In this document: one piece after another, positions 10,615-22,705 of the stretch
How positions within the stretch are numbered: position 1 is the stretch's first letter
Layout: the number at the start of each line of letters is the position of its first letter
The notes under the pieces: model-generated
Database searches by the model: none
What the model saw: only the letters and a program-made list of their open reading frames with translations
Told to the model about the DNA's origin: nothing
Source: Poa pratensis
Lineage: Eukaryota; Streptophyta; Magnoliopsida; Poales; Poaceae
Assembly (NCBI GenBank): GCA_947311845.1
Contig: CAMZMU010000107.1
Location: 18,559,166 to 18,623,165 of the forward strand
DNA: 64,000 nucleotides
Direction of reading: 5' to 3'
Program-made: the position numbers and the translations under genes

Positions 10615-11739
10615 GAGCCATGTGGTCTGTTGTCCCTGTTTTTGCACCAAGGAGAGGAAGAAGTGAGAAATGGAGCCAAACAGAAGTACCTGAGCACGTT
10701 GATATTGCAGCCCTAGTACTTTCGTTATTTGTGCACTATTGATTGTGACTCCAGTGTAATGTGGTGAACTCGTGTAATACGACGACAACATTTCCAGCCC
10801 TAGATGTAAGCATGTGTAAGTGTAACCTTACTGGAGAAACCGTCTCTTCCCGCACTTTCTAGTAATGATGAGATCAGAGCTTGAGAGATCATCCAAATCA
10901 TATCTGCCTTGCATGCCACGAGCCAACTGTATTTCTCATCGTCGTATGCAAATCTGGAACAGATGCTAATCTGGCACAGATGCTTCGACTCGATAAAACC
11001 ACCGTGAGGTAACATCTTCTGAATTCATCTGAATAGCATCAGAACTGCTATATGGATACAATACTGATTCCAGAATAGTTTGCAGCCCCCTCATGCTAGA
11101 GATGATCGCTGGGATCGGTAGTGTATGAAATGATGGAAACAAACGGAGACAGAAGTGTGGATGTAGGGCGACGGCGTATGTGTGTGTGTCAATCTGTGTT
11201 GCCTGGGTGCGGGTATGGACCGCCTTGTCCACTTGCCCGGCGCCATAGTGGCGCATGCTGAAGCCTGAAGGACACGAAGCAAACGAGCCGGGGCAGCGTG
11301 GCCGTCCATCTCACCAAATCATTCTACCCTCAGACTGGCTGCCCCCTGAGCCCTACCCCATGAGCAAATCACCGTTGCATGTCTGTCATGCCACCCATGA
11401 GCACCTCACGGCACATGTTCTAGCACAGTGCCTCCAACGATGTCGGTCGGTGCGACAAATCATCTGCGCAACGAATTCAGATCAAGCCACAATTCAAGTA
11501 CATACATATCTATCTCTTAGTATATATATTAGTCCAAGATCACGACATTCTTCTAGCAAAAACCCGGCATTTCCATCGACGGTTCAACCCGGAGAACGGG
11601 TGCTTGCTACATTTCTCCTCCACTCCTTGTCACAGCCTTACAGGTAGTACTACAACAGAGGCGGAAAAATACGGAAATCTAATCATGTAATAGCTGGCAA
11701 AAAGGAACAGCTGGTCCTATACTGGATGGCGCTGTGTTC
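10615..11739. other. Shared 3' flanks of the convergent Fcf2 and NHL genes
   Basis: No additional gene was recognised. The stretch should contain the 3' UTRs and polyadenylation sites of both genes. A GT/CA-rich run (GTATGTGTGTGTGTC) lies near 11176. Confidence 0.45.
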
Positions 11740-14700
11740 TTAGCCCATGTAACCGCTGCGGTACCGCAGCCCGTTCTGCTCATAGACCGCGTCGCTGTAG
11801 CTGGCGTGGCGAGTGTTGTCCCCCTCCTGCACGGCCCCAAAGACGATCTCCTCGTTCGTCGCCTCGCAGCTCGGCTCGTAGAAAGTCTGCGGTCCCAGCG
11901 AGTACTGCCTGTTGTGCTGCAGGTACTGCTGGTGGTGCACCTGTTGCTGTTGTTGTTGCTGCTGCTGCTGAGGCGATTCTCCGTTCCAGCCGCTGTACTG
12001 CGCCCGGCCCTGCCGGATGTGGTGGATCTTCTCCGGCTCCTTCGACATGAAAGCGTAGTTCTTGCGAGGGGTTGGCGTTCTCGAGTCCAGCGCTGGAGGC
12101 GTTTCGTCGCGCGGGATGGCGTAGCTCTCTTGTGCTGGCCAGGGGTTTGCTCTTCCCTGCTGGTAATGGTGGATGTTTGCGCGCTTCTTCCTGGAAAATG
12201 CCGCACCAATGATCTCCACAACAGATGATTTTGCTCCTCCGATTAGTTTGCCGATTGAGGTGAAGAACCCCTCTTCAACTTCTTGTTTCTCGGATTCCTC
12301 CTCGTTTGGGATTAGTGGGGGTCGAAGGGAAGGCTTCAGTGGCTTCTGAATCTGGTACGGAGGAATGCTCGCGATGCTGGCTTTTGCTGGAATCTGCGGT
12401 TCCTGCAAGGTGAAATTTTCATTCAGAACAATGTTGTGAACGAATTTACTGGTACAACGAGATCCCATGTCAAAACCCAATTACTGCGACAAGAATGCAA
12501 TTGGCAAAAAACATGACTTTAAAGTTAGCCATGGGAGAAGGATAGAATAAACCAACAAAATTATGCTGTTAGCCATGTACTTATGTTTACAAGATATTTC
12601 ATACTGAATGATCCTTCCAGAATACACAAACTGGGACTTTTATGCAACCTTCACATGTCCCGCCTAGTTAATCAGAAGCAACTTACACTACGGTAGATAT
12701 GTACAGGCTTCCGTTCCGATTTATCTTAACTGGATCGATAACTAGTACTGTGAACTTCCCAAGAATAAGTTATTTTACCAACCAATTTCAACTAGAATGA
12801 TGTACTAGTGCACTAGCTATACCACAAGATGGTAACTGTGGGCTGCTGTGGGCATAGTAAGGAGGCAAGCTGGGGCCAATGAATGATGAAAATCAGTACT
12901 AGGAGTGACAAAACACTGATGGCAACATATTCATGTGCTGGCCTGCTGGGGTACAGCAGGCCCATGGTCCAGTGTTGCCCTTGCCTTATTTGCTAACTCA
13001 GCCAAGCTGGCAGGGATGGCACGTAATGTTTTTTACTCACAAACAAAGAAACAGTAAGAACTTACATCTTCTGTTGATACCATCCCTAAAACCCGGCGTT
13101 GGAGCAATGCAAGCATGTAGCCGAAGAAAGCAGCAGCAAGAAGCAGTGCTACACCTGTAAGGATACAACTTTATGTAATTAGCTACATTGTACAAAGGTT
13201 AAAAATTTACCAATGCAGTTATAGTATTCAGGTCACGTAACAATTGCACATTATAGCATGACTATACCTAGAGGAAAACCAGCTTCATACTGGTACACAC
13301 AGTCATCAAAGTTGAGTTGAATCTCCCGAATAGCTTGGTTTCCTCTGTCAATCACCAAAAGGGAGCAGCTACTGGCAATGTAACGGACTTCAAAATCAGT
13401 AGAAAATTTTGCATCATCACTTGGTCCATCAACATGACCTCCTCTGCTTGATTTCCCACCAGCAATAGTTGTAACGCCTAAATGCCAGAACGAAACATGT
13501 CAAGCACTTCTTGTACAAGAAAAATACTCCTTCCGTTACTAAATATAAACCTTTTTAGAGATTCCAATACAGACTACATAAGGAGCAAAATGAGTGAATC
13601 TACACTCTAAAATACCTCTATATACATCCGATTCCAAAAAAGCTAAAACATTTTATAGTATGGAACTGAGTGATAGATAAGAAAAGGTATGCTTAAGGAT
13701 GGGTTGAATTTTACTGCAACGGAACTCATTTGAAGACTGTAATATAATTATGCATTGTACAAGAATTCAGCTGTATTGAACTACCACCACCCTATATAAA
13801 ATGGTGGATTATAAGTTAGATGAATGGGCTCATTTAGGCACGCGGTTACAATGCAAGACAAAAATATTGTATCAACAATGCCAAGTAAAAGTGTTATGAG
13901 GGGATCATTTGTTGTTATGAAATAGATGAGCTAGCAACTTAATCAAGTTATAAAAGCAGATGAGTTTTGCATAATAATTTTCCTATGCAGCTATAGAACA
14001 TTATAATGTTTCAACTTCCAAGAATAGCTTGGTGACTTGCGGTGTACTCTATCATTTCTTGCCTCACAGTTGTGCTCTTCTGTGCTAACAATTAAGCAAA
14101 AGCATTGTTCTCTTCCATTTCTGCAAATCAAGTGGTGTGTATACGAAAAGCTTTCAAGAAGTTTTTAGAAAGCACAGTTTGGTCATCACAATGACTTCCA
14201 GAGATCACTCTAATCAGATTTACACAAGCTGGGTACATAACGTTTGATATTGGTTTACACTTTTCATCCTTCCAAATGCAATTTTTTATGCACGTGCCAG
14301 GTGCTTAATGCATGCTGCAGAAACCCAACAAATGCCAAAAGGCAAACATAGGATGCTCAAGGAACAGACAAAACCATGTGCATATACCCCACGAGACATT
14401 TTAGCTTACCTGTATCACTGATCTTTCTTACAGCCATGTTCATAGCATCAGCCACGTAAATGTTACCCCTGCCGTCCACGGTGAATCCCTTTGGATGGTT
14501 CATCTTCGCCTCTCGCAGCCTCCCATCAATATGACCAGGAATTCCTTCTGGTGAACCAGCAATAAGCTTCGGTCTGCTATCTGCATTGTTCAGCCCAGCA
14601 CCGCAAGATGAAACCAGGTTCAGAATAACTCAAAATCATTTGTTGCTGAACATGGATAGCCATGTCATCATCACCTTACAGAAAATGTACAGATCTAAAA

Positions 14701-15742
14701 GGTAGATCACAGGGCAACAGGGTAAAGGTATAGGACAATTATCATATCGAAGTCAGGATACCATCATGCCAAGTTGTCCTTGCCAATGATATAAATTATA
14801 TCATCAACTTGAGCTTTTTAAATAACGCATAGTGGATCAAACGGCTTAACAATGTTTTACCCAATTGCCACTTTCACAAGGTGTAAATTACTAATGTTCT
14901 TTTAGATGGCAAGTTACCGATGTTGATTGTGTAACCAGTTCTTTTCAAGTGGAACTAACCAGGTTACCAGAATAGATAAAAAACATCGCAATTAGAGACT
15001 GCTAACTAGCAATCAAATCAAGAGATAGGCCAGACCGGAATTCATGACTCCAACCAACCCACAGCATCAGCAGTTCAGCACCTACTCCCACCAATCAGTT
15101 CGCGGACATCTGATTAGCAGAATCCCAGTTGGCACTAACACTAGCACACGCCAAATCTAGGGAGGACTAGACAGAGAAAGGGGCTCACATCGGGACAGCG
15201 GCAGCGCGATCCTGTAGATGTTGCTGTTCATGGAGTCCATGACGAGCAGCTCGCCGCCCTGGGTGACCTCCACGGCGTAGGGCTCGATCCCGAGCTTGCT
15301 GCCGTCGAAGACCGTCTCCACTGTGTACCCGCCCTCGTACTTCACCATCGACTTGGCTCCGCTCGCTGCTTCCCCACCACCCAGAGAGAGCAACATTGTT
15401 TCAGGAAAAGCCGAAAGAAGAAATCTGGCGAACGCGCAACAGTACAAGAGAGATTTCCGCAATCACCTGTCTTGGTCGTCGATTTGAGCGACCACAGCCG
15501 CTTCATCACCGCCGACGCCGTATTGGTGAGGAACCCGGTCACCACCTCTGCGACGACAAAGAAACACTGGTCAGAAATGCAGGATTGAACCAAATCAAGA
15601 AACGCGGAAGCAGAGAGAGCAAGAACGCGGGCTCACTTTGTGGGTACGACGATGCGTCGGCGGGAGGGGCGAAGGCGGCGAGGAGGAGCGCGGCCACCAG
15701 CAGCGCCGAGACGGCCCTCGCCCTGCCTCCACCGGCGCCCAT
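11740..15742 (-). CDS. NHL-repeat membrane protein
   Basis: Seven exons (minus strand): 15742-15637, 15547-15467, 15365-15189, 14580-14410, 13477-13268, 13154-13066 and 12402-11740. All phases match, giving 498 aa. The product starts with a signal peptide (hydrophobic ALLVAALLLAAF, then an A-D-A cleavage-like site). Next comes an NHL beta-propeller region: EPYAVEVTQGGELLVMDSMN, HPKGFTVDGRGNIYVADAMN and VRYIASSCSLLVIDRGNQAI are successive repeat cores. A single membrane segment (LGVALLLAAAFFGYMLALL, exons 5-6) precedes a long basic, low-complexity tail with a run of ten glutamines. The lumenal propeller probably mediates binding; the ligand is unknown. Plant homologues are annotated only as NHL domain-containing proteins. 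The tail ends QNGLRYRSGYMG. Confidence 0.93.
13527..13672. mobile_element. Degenerate Stowaway MITE in NHL intron 4
   Basis: The left end TACTCCTTCCGTTACTAAAT follows TA. The interior (ACTACATAAGGAGCAAAATG, TGAATCTACACTCTAAAATA) matches a very common Triticeae Stowaway type, and the right end is eroded (GGAACTGAGTGA). Confidence 0.65.
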
Positions 15743-16130
15743 TGGCTATACAGCAGACCCCCAGTCCCCGAGCCCCCGACAGCGCGCAGCCAAGAAGCTG
15801 CGAAGGTTGTACCGGCGGGGGGATTCAGTTCAGTGGGAGCGGGCGGCGGCCACTTGGGGAGGACAAAAGAAAGGCAGAGTCTCAGATCGAGGAGGGGAAT
15901 GGGGGGAAACCACCAAGAATCCGAGCTTTTCTTGCGGGAAGAGAGAGATTAAAAAGGAGGCGGAGGAGAAAGAGACAAGAGAGGCGCTGTTCGCCTGCCT
16001 GCTATCGCCACTCCACTGGCCTTCTTGCCCTGCGCTTCGCTCTACGCAATTTTTGCCTGGGGTTTAGAGGAGAGAGAGATGCGAAGGTGACGAGAGAGAG
16101 TGGAGAGGTTCACGTGCAGAGAGAGTGATG
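15743..16130 (-). promoter_or_regulatory. Probable NHL-gene promoter and 5' UTR
   Basis: This purine-rich leader lies directly upstream of the start codon and includes long GA/AG tracts (15940-16000 and 16065-16130) of the kind common near grass transcription starts. No TATA box is obvious. Confidence 0.35.
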
Positions 16131-16765
16131 TAGGTGGTGTTCATCCGTCATTCCGGCGTCTACTTTAAATCCATCGCCGCCTTTTCATTAGAGGAATCTG
16201 GGAAGAAAGCAGCTTTTTTTGGTGTTTAGTAAAGGTAGCGAACATGAAGCGCTAAATCATGGCTTTTTTTTAGTAACTCGAGTGTTTAATCATGCTGAGA
16301 TGCATACTGTCACGGAATCAATTTATCCTATTTTAATCACCTAAATTCCACACAAATTATACCCACTGAAAACTATCTTTTGGTTGTGAATCGTGTGATA
16401 TAACTATTTGTGGCATATAAATTATTTTATGTTGATCAAGTAAGGGTCAAACCTTTTTATACAGCTCGGTCTTAAAACCCGGAGCGGAGAGAAATGGAAT
16501 AACGTTTTCCGCTCGGACGAAAAATCAAAACATAGTGTGTTTTGAAACATAATGAAGGAGTATGAAATGAATCTGAAATCTGTCAGAAGCATAGACATCT
16601 TTTCCGAGCCTCGTTTGCTAAGGGAAAAAAATTATCTTCCTATATTTCCTTCTTTCTTAGAATAGTCATGCATATCACCCGTTGTCTGCCACGACTTAAC
16701 GACTGGTTTGACCTGGTGTGTAGAGGCGGAGCTATGCATAAGTAAGGGAGGCCGCTACCCCCCCC

Positions 16766-16796
<31 letters not shown>

Positions 16797-17449
16797 CCAT
16801 TAGTTCAGCCCAAGCTCTGCCACTGCTGGTGCGACAACTCGGTGGCATGCCCTACTGGTTGTCCATCCTAAGTTTGTCTGTCATCTAGGCAAAACCGTTT
16901 TCATCTACTGACTTTATTATGTACTTTTTTGCCGTTTAAGAAAGTTTTTTTTGCTGTATAATCAATTGCTTATGTATCTGCGTTTCATATTTGTTTCCAT
17001 CACTTTTTCACTTTTGTGTGCATTCTTTGTATTTTATATTTGTTCTGCTTTTGATAAAATAAAACAACACTTAACTAAATACGACAACAATTTCTAGTCT
17101 TGTGTTTTCACCCCTACTATGAGTTGTCATTTATGAGCCTAACAAGACAAGGTCCGTAATATTACAAAAAATGCAAACATTTTATGAAAAATCTAGATGC
17201 ATCTTTATGACATATCTAAATATATCTACACGTGGAAGGAACAATAAAAATATGTTGTTCTTAGTAGCTAATCAAAATATTTCCTAGTTTAGTTATCACC
17301 ATTAAACACTCGTTGTGTGGATGTGTCGGGTGTAATATAGATCTTAGTTATGCAAGATCATAAAATAAATGTTGTTTAAGTAGTACCACAAAAATAGAAA
17401 TTCGCATGTCCTTATGGAAGGACCTCCAATATTGTTTTGAGATAATTTT
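16131..17449. other. AT-rich intergenic DNA with a C25/(AC)n tract
   Basis: No gene was recognised. A run of 25 cytosines (16758-16782) is followed by (AC)n to about 16795. The remainder is AT-rich without identifiable termini. Confidence 0.45.
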
Positions 17450-19130
17450 GCTAATTCGAAGCCCGCTTGATATATTTTCATGTCTAAGTCAATTTTTTAA
17501 AAGCCTGGTGTTTTGAGTGACATAAGTTTGTGTGATCAGTCCTAATGACAAAAGGCCCCCTAAGCACGTATTGTCTCCGTTTATAAATTGCCATGAGAAT
17601 TGCCAAGAGCTCTTCCTCATTAATGCCGGTTTTTGCATGCATTGGACTTAGATCTTTACTCTAGTAGGCTACATGGCGATTTTCTTGAGGACGTCTCCAA
17701 CTCCAGTGCCATATGCATCGGTTTCAATTAAACATGTTGTTAAAAATTTGGAAGAGCGAGAACATGAGTCGTACTCATTTCCTGTTTCAACTGTTTAAAG
17801 CTAGTCCGACCTTCAGTTGTCCAACTGAGCTTAGGTTGTTTTTGTAGTGCCATTGTCAAAGGTTTACTAGTATGCCATAGACTTTTACAAATTTCCTGTA
17901 ATACTCTGTAGGTCCCAAGAATTAACCCTCTTAATTCCGTGACATTATTTGGAATGGGCCAGCGGAGCACCACTGTAGTCTTTGTTGGATCCGTTTCTAC
18001 ACCTTTGCTCAGAGATTACATGACCCAAATATCCAAGTTGTTGAACTGCAAAAGGGCAGACACCACTAGTAATATTTCAGAAGGACACCCATGTTGAATT
18101 CCTTCTAAAGTGACCATAAAATTGTTGTGTTCAAATGAATTTTTTTCCCCACAAAGTCACAAACCATGAGATTATTTAACTCTAACCAATCCATGCCCAT
18201 AACTCCATCATAGCCACCAACCTCCAACATCTTAAGGCACTACCAAGCTGCAATACATAACTCTTTATCAACCTCACTCATGGGTCCTACTATACGTAGT
18301 TTCGTGGTAAATTCAGGCGATCTACCATATCTCTGTGGAGGAAACTCTGATAACTCACCGAATCAATAAGAATAACATGACAAGATTAACATACCGATCA
18401 AGGTTTTTAACTCAAGGGCATTGTCATGAACTGTTTCTGACATAGCAAGAGTGGACTTAAACATACTATGAGACATCAAGAATTGCTCTAATTCAATGAT
18501 TGCATCCAACACAACTTCAGTTAACACCTAAGAATCTTCAATGATTTTCATTGCCCTTTACTAAGCGACGGGTTGAGCAACACAATAATGATGGGTAGAG
18601 GCAAACTTGTCCCCGCATTTAAAGCACAACCCATTTGTCCTCCGATATTCCTTTAGGTCTCCTTTGATTCACATGATTTGTATAGAAAAAAATGTAGGAT
18701 TCGTTTTCCTATAGGAATTTGTATTGTAGCATCGTTTGATTCACAGGAATACAGCAAAGCAAAGTTGAAGGAATTTTTCCTTTGCAATCAGATTCCTAAG
18801 TCAAACACATGAAAGAAACAATTCAGTTGGACCTCTTTTTTTGGTTCCTTGCAGGCAGCTAAGGGAAACATTCTTGTGGTCTTAATTTTGCACTTGCATT
18901 CCTATCTAATTCGTATCCCTATTCTCATTCCTGCATTTTGAAATCTGACGAATCCAAGAAGGCCTTAATCGTAATGCCTTCCATAGACCCCTAGAAGAAT
19001 TTACGGTTTTGTTGTACTTTCTATGAGCAACAAAAAATTGGTTTGACTAAACAGGACCTTTCACTGCCCGCTTCTTCTTTCTGTCAAAAACAACTTCATA
19101 AATTACATCATAAGTAGTTTGTCAAAAACA
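17450..19130 (-). mobile_element. Decayed Ty3/Gypsy retrotransposon (gag to RNase H)
   Basis: Minus-strand translation in several frames shows a gag zinc knuckle, C-F-K-C-G-D then H-H-Y-C (about 18630-18590). Further on are a protease/RT linker region, an RT-RNase H junction reading WPIPNNVTELRGLI and TTEGRTSFKQLKQEMSTTHV (17973-17740), and RNase H traces (17700-17600). Stops and frameshifts are frequent, so the element is dead. A Harbinger-type MITE interrupts gag at 18656. Confidence 0.75.
18656..18964. mobile_element. PIF/Harbinger-like MITE nested in the Gypsy gag
   Basis: The imperfect TIRs GGTCTCCTTTGATTC and, inverted, GGCCTTCTTGGATTC are flanked by the 3-bp repeat TTA (18653-18655 and 18965-18967). 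Gag-like sequence continues on both sides, consistent with a clean insertion of about 309 bp. Confidence 0.68.
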
Positions 19131-19254
19131 ACTTTATGCTAGCTAGGTTTGAACGGCGTCGTGGCAGCTTCTCTCTGAATCAACCAAACGCAGAGACCGA
19201 ATTTGACATCTCCCCAGATCAGCTTCTCTCTGAGTACTACCGTTACCATGTGTT

Positions 19255-19530
19255 GTGTCCCCAGATCAGGTTGGTGGGGATCAACGAGAGATAAGAGGGT
19301 GAGTCGCAAACGAACGTGAGGTGAGAGACAAAGGAGCTATATGGGAATTCAGATTTCGTTCAATTATTCGATGATCCAATCATACACATACTTCAGGGTT
19401 TATTTATAACAACACCCCCTTAACACATCATCGCCTGGGCTCACGACACACTCACGCGTCCCAAGCGAGTGTTCCAGCTCGATCGCGCCTTTCCGCTTCC
19501 CGCCCTTTCCCTTCTCTCAATTTTTCTTTC
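19255..19530 (-). mobile_element. Possible 5' LTR remnant of the decayed Gypsy element
   Basis: On the minus strand, a TATA-like TTATAAATAAACCCTGAAG is followed by a leader and then a CA end next to TGGTAACGG, a poor primer-binding-like site, before gag. Assignment rests on position and promoter style only. Confidence 0.3.
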
Positions 19531-20270
19531 GAGTTAATTGCACTGTCACACATCTCATCGCGTGTATGCACTTAAGTCACACATCTGAAAAACTGGATTT
19601 TTTTGTCACACAACTGAACATGTGGGTGCATTTTGTTCAAAAAACGGACACGTCATCCGGTTTTGGATGGAGACTTCCGGTTTTGGATATTAGGAGGGTT
19701 CTTTTGCAAAAATCGCTGGTGGGAGCGCCATGAAGGTGTTCGACGAAATGTCGCGCGTGACTGAGCGCCGGCCGGGCGCCGCCGCCGCACCCCTGCTCGC
19801 CGCCGAGTGACAGCCAGGCGCCGCCGTCGCTTCCTTGCTCGTGGCCGAGCGCCCCTGCTCCGGGCGGGCGCGCCCCTACTCGCCTTGCTCGCGGCCGAGC
19901 GCCCCTGCTCCGGCCGCCGTGCCCCTGCTCCGCGCGGGCACCGCTGCGCCTGACTGCCCCTGCTCGCCGTCGCGTCCTTGCTCGCGACCGAGCCGCGCCG
20001 GAGCGCCCCTGCTCGTCTCTGCTTCTTCCCGAGCATTTCGTCGAACACCTGCATGGCGCACGCATGGCAGCCTTTTTTGCAATACAGCCCTCCTAGTATT
20101 ACAGAGAGGGTTTTCTGAAAAGTTCCCGGCCAAAACCGGATGACGTGTTCCGGTTTTGACTAAAATGCACCCACATGTTCAGTTGTGTGACAAAAAAAAT
20201 CCAGTTTTCCAATTGTGTGACTTAAGTGCACATACGCGACAAATTGTATGATCGCCAGTGCAATTAACTC
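19531..20270. mobile_element. Mutator-like element with very long TIRs and GC-rich cargo
   Basis: Both ends start GAGTTAATTGCACTG and match inverted for at least 135 bp. Shared blocks include TGCACTTAAGTCACACA, ACAACTGAACATGTGGGTGC and CGTCATCCGGTTTTGG. Similarity continues inward to roughly 230 bp. The GC-rich core is made of GAGCGCCCCTGCTC-like repeats. The pyrimidine-rich motif TTCTTTCGA occurs beside both ends, but a strict 9-bp TSD is not clear. Long TIRs plus GC-rich cargo suggest a Pack-MULE or foldback element. No transposase was seen. Confidence 0.7.
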
Positions 20271-20357
20271 TTCTTCTTTCGACAATTCGTGAGTTAACTG
20301 CATCTAAAGTTCGCCAGTTCAAGAGCTGCGTTTCTCCGGCAAAAAACTACTGTCAAT

Positions 20358-20505
20358 TAGGGATGTAAATGGTCAGGTATATGGCGCCATATAATCGCAC
20401 TTAAATGACTTCCTAGTTTACTTTTCCAGGAAACAAAAAAAATTGATCTTACGATCGAGATAAATGGGACTATATGGCGCCATATACCCGACCATTTACA
20501 TCTTA
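20358..20505. mobile_element. hAT-type MITE, copy 1
   Basis: The TIRs TAGGGATGTAAATGGTC and, inverted, TAAGATGTAAATGGTCG both lead into TATATGGCGCCATAT. The 8-bp flanks CTGTCAAT and CTGTCCGG match at 5 positions, suggesting an older insertion than copy 2. Confidence 0.65.
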
Positions 20506-20916
20506 CTGTCCGGAATAGCCGTACGTCCACTGGATCTCGGTTACAGTATCACCTAGAGCATGATCAAACACGAGTTGTTCACATGCGTAGTAGGAGTATT
20601 TGTCCACAGCACATCCGCATTCAGTAGCCGTTTTCCGAATGTTTCCAAGAAACTAGTGGCGGGAAAAGGAGGTCCAAGCCAAAGCCGGAGATGTTTTTCC
20701 CCGCATGCATGGATGCGTGCCTAGCTGTCCACGCTTGGCCGACCGTCGCACACGGTCCAAGGTGCCGGCAGCGTCTCTGTTCCCGGCCATGTTCGCGATG
20801 ACACCCACCGCGGGTGGTCAAATTATCTGCATTTTATTAGTCGTAGCACTACCTCGTGTCGATCCCCGATCTGTCCCATCTCTAGAGAAGAAAATCCTTT
20901 GGTAGTCTACTACGCA

Positions 20917-21066
20917 TAGGGATGTAAACGGACATGTTAATGGCGCCACTTAATCCCATATAAATACGTTCACACTTCATTTTTTCAGGAAACAAAAAAG
21001 TTTTGAATTGTAGACCGGAATAAATGGTACTATATGGCGGCACATATCTAACCATTTACATCCCTA
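20917..21066. mobile_element. hAT-type MITE, copy 2, with perfect 8-bp TSD
   Basis: This 150-bp element has TAGGGATGTAAA / TTTACATCCCTA ends and a perfect 8-bp duplication ACTACGCA (20909-20916 and 21067-21074). The TSD length and TAGGG ends fit the hAT superfamily. It is clearly related to copy 1, about 410 bp upstream. Confidence 0.8.
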
Positions 21067-21289
21067 ACTACGCAGTACACTTTACTCCGCGCTTTCTTTC
21101 GCCGCCCTTTCGAGCTCCTTCCTCTAGCCACCGTGCGGTCCATGTGATGTGAGAGGGTGCTTGTTTGGGCGTGCGTGGGCGGAAAACGTCGCCTTTTTCC
21201 CCATGTCGTCGTCGCCATGGCCACCGTACCCATTAGTGACGAGAGATGCGCTGGGCTTCCGAAAGGGTAAAGAAAGATTGGATCCAAAG

Positions 21290-22705
21290 GGAAAAAGTCT
21301 ATTTTAAATCCTCAACTCGTATAGGTCGGACGGTTTGAACCCTAAACTTTAAATCCCGGTGGTTTGAACCCTGAACTTAGCAATCCCGGTCTAAATTAAA
21401 CCTTGAACATGTTTGGCGCACCGAGAAAAAAAAGCACCCAGCCAGGATAACAAGTCAGTCTCACTGACAGTGAGACCCACGTGTCATGTCTATCTTCTTC
21501 CCTAATTTCTTCCTCAATCCGTCCATCCAAAGTCTATCTCCCCTCCATGGCCGGCCTACCCACCTCAACTGGCTCCCTCTCCTCCAGTGAGTCTCTGCAT
21601 CGCCCGCCCAGAACTCGCCCAGCACGCCGGTTTGCGACGAAGAAGGCAGCGCGGTAGCGACGCCCAGGGGCCTCCAAGGTCCGGCCATAGAGAGCGCGCG
21701 CGGACACGGTCGAAGGCAGCCGGCCGGGCTGCGGGGAGGTAGATACGTGGCTCAGGGCGTCGCGAACGCGGCCTACGACGCAACGTGGTGCAGCGCTGTA
21801 AAAAGGACGCCTGGAGGTCGGTAGAGAACGCGGGCGGCGTTCCAGAGCACGTCCTCGTTGGCATCATGCTCCTCCTCGTCGTCGTGGGCCTCTCCGAGCT
21901 CCTACTTCATGTCCATTAGCTCCGCCTCGTCGTTATGATACTTCCCAGAGAAATAATCGAGCCAGTTCTTCTCCAATCGCCGGCGTAGAGGTCATCTTCC
22001 CCGACTCCGGCTCCGGCCGCCGCCGCATCGATCTCTTCAACGGTGTCGCATCAACCTTCCTCGTTGGTTGCTGGAGCTCTCCCACGACTCCAGGAAGCTG
22101 CAGGCGCAGCCCCGAGGTGCCCCGCGTTCTGGAGCCTCTGATCCACGTCGCCGTGCTCCGGCCGCCGCAGCCTACGTCCATGTTGTCGCATCCGAGCTTC
22201 CTCTGCGCCAGAGACCAGCCCATCCGGCTCCTGGTACCTGCAGACACGTACGGCGGGAGGAGGGAGCAACTGCGAAGCTAGCTAGAGGTGGGGTGATCGA
22301 TGGGATTGCGGTGCACTATGCACACTTGCTCGGCAACTTGCTAGTTCTCCGTCTCTCTAGCTAGCTAGTTCTGTCTCTCTTTTTTCCTTTGCCTCAAGCC
22401 ACTCACTGGGTCGGCCACTCACTGGCGAACCAGCCACCGGCCCTCCTCCTACGCAAGGACGTTCTTTTTCTTGCGCGGCCAGCCTCCAAAGCAGTGGATT
22501 AGGGATAAAGACGAATATGACATGTGGCCCAATGTTGTCAGTGAGAGTGGCTATTTTATAATTTATTTATTTTCTCTGATAAACATGTCCAAGGTTCATT
22601 TTAGACCGGGATTCAATAGTTTAGGGTTCAAACGACCGGGATTTAAAGTTCAGGGTTGAAACCGCCTGACCTTTAAGACTTCAGGGTTTAAAATGAACTT
22701 TTTCC
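21290..22705. mobile_element. Mutator-like element with perfect 9-bp TSD
   Basis: The 1,416-bp element is flanked by GATCCAAAG (21281-21289 and 22706-22714). Its TIRs of about 110 bp share GGAAAAAGT, GGTTTGAACCCT, CTTTAAATCCCGGT and AATCCCGGTCTAAA. The interior is GC-rich and exon-like, not transposase. One minus-strand frame near 21970-21850 contains HNDEAELMDMK and EDVLWNAARVLYRPP, as expected for a captured gene fragment whose source I cannot name. Confidence 0.85.

Noticed and set aside
15396..16067. 223-codon plus-strand open frame
   Set aside because: It runs antisense across NHL exons 1-2 and the promoter, with no recognisable motif.
19524..20282. TTCTTTCGA as a 9-bp target duplication of the first MULE
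   Set aside because: The right copy starts three bases beyond the element end and the left copy overlaps the TIR, so it may be chance in pyrimidine-rich DNA.
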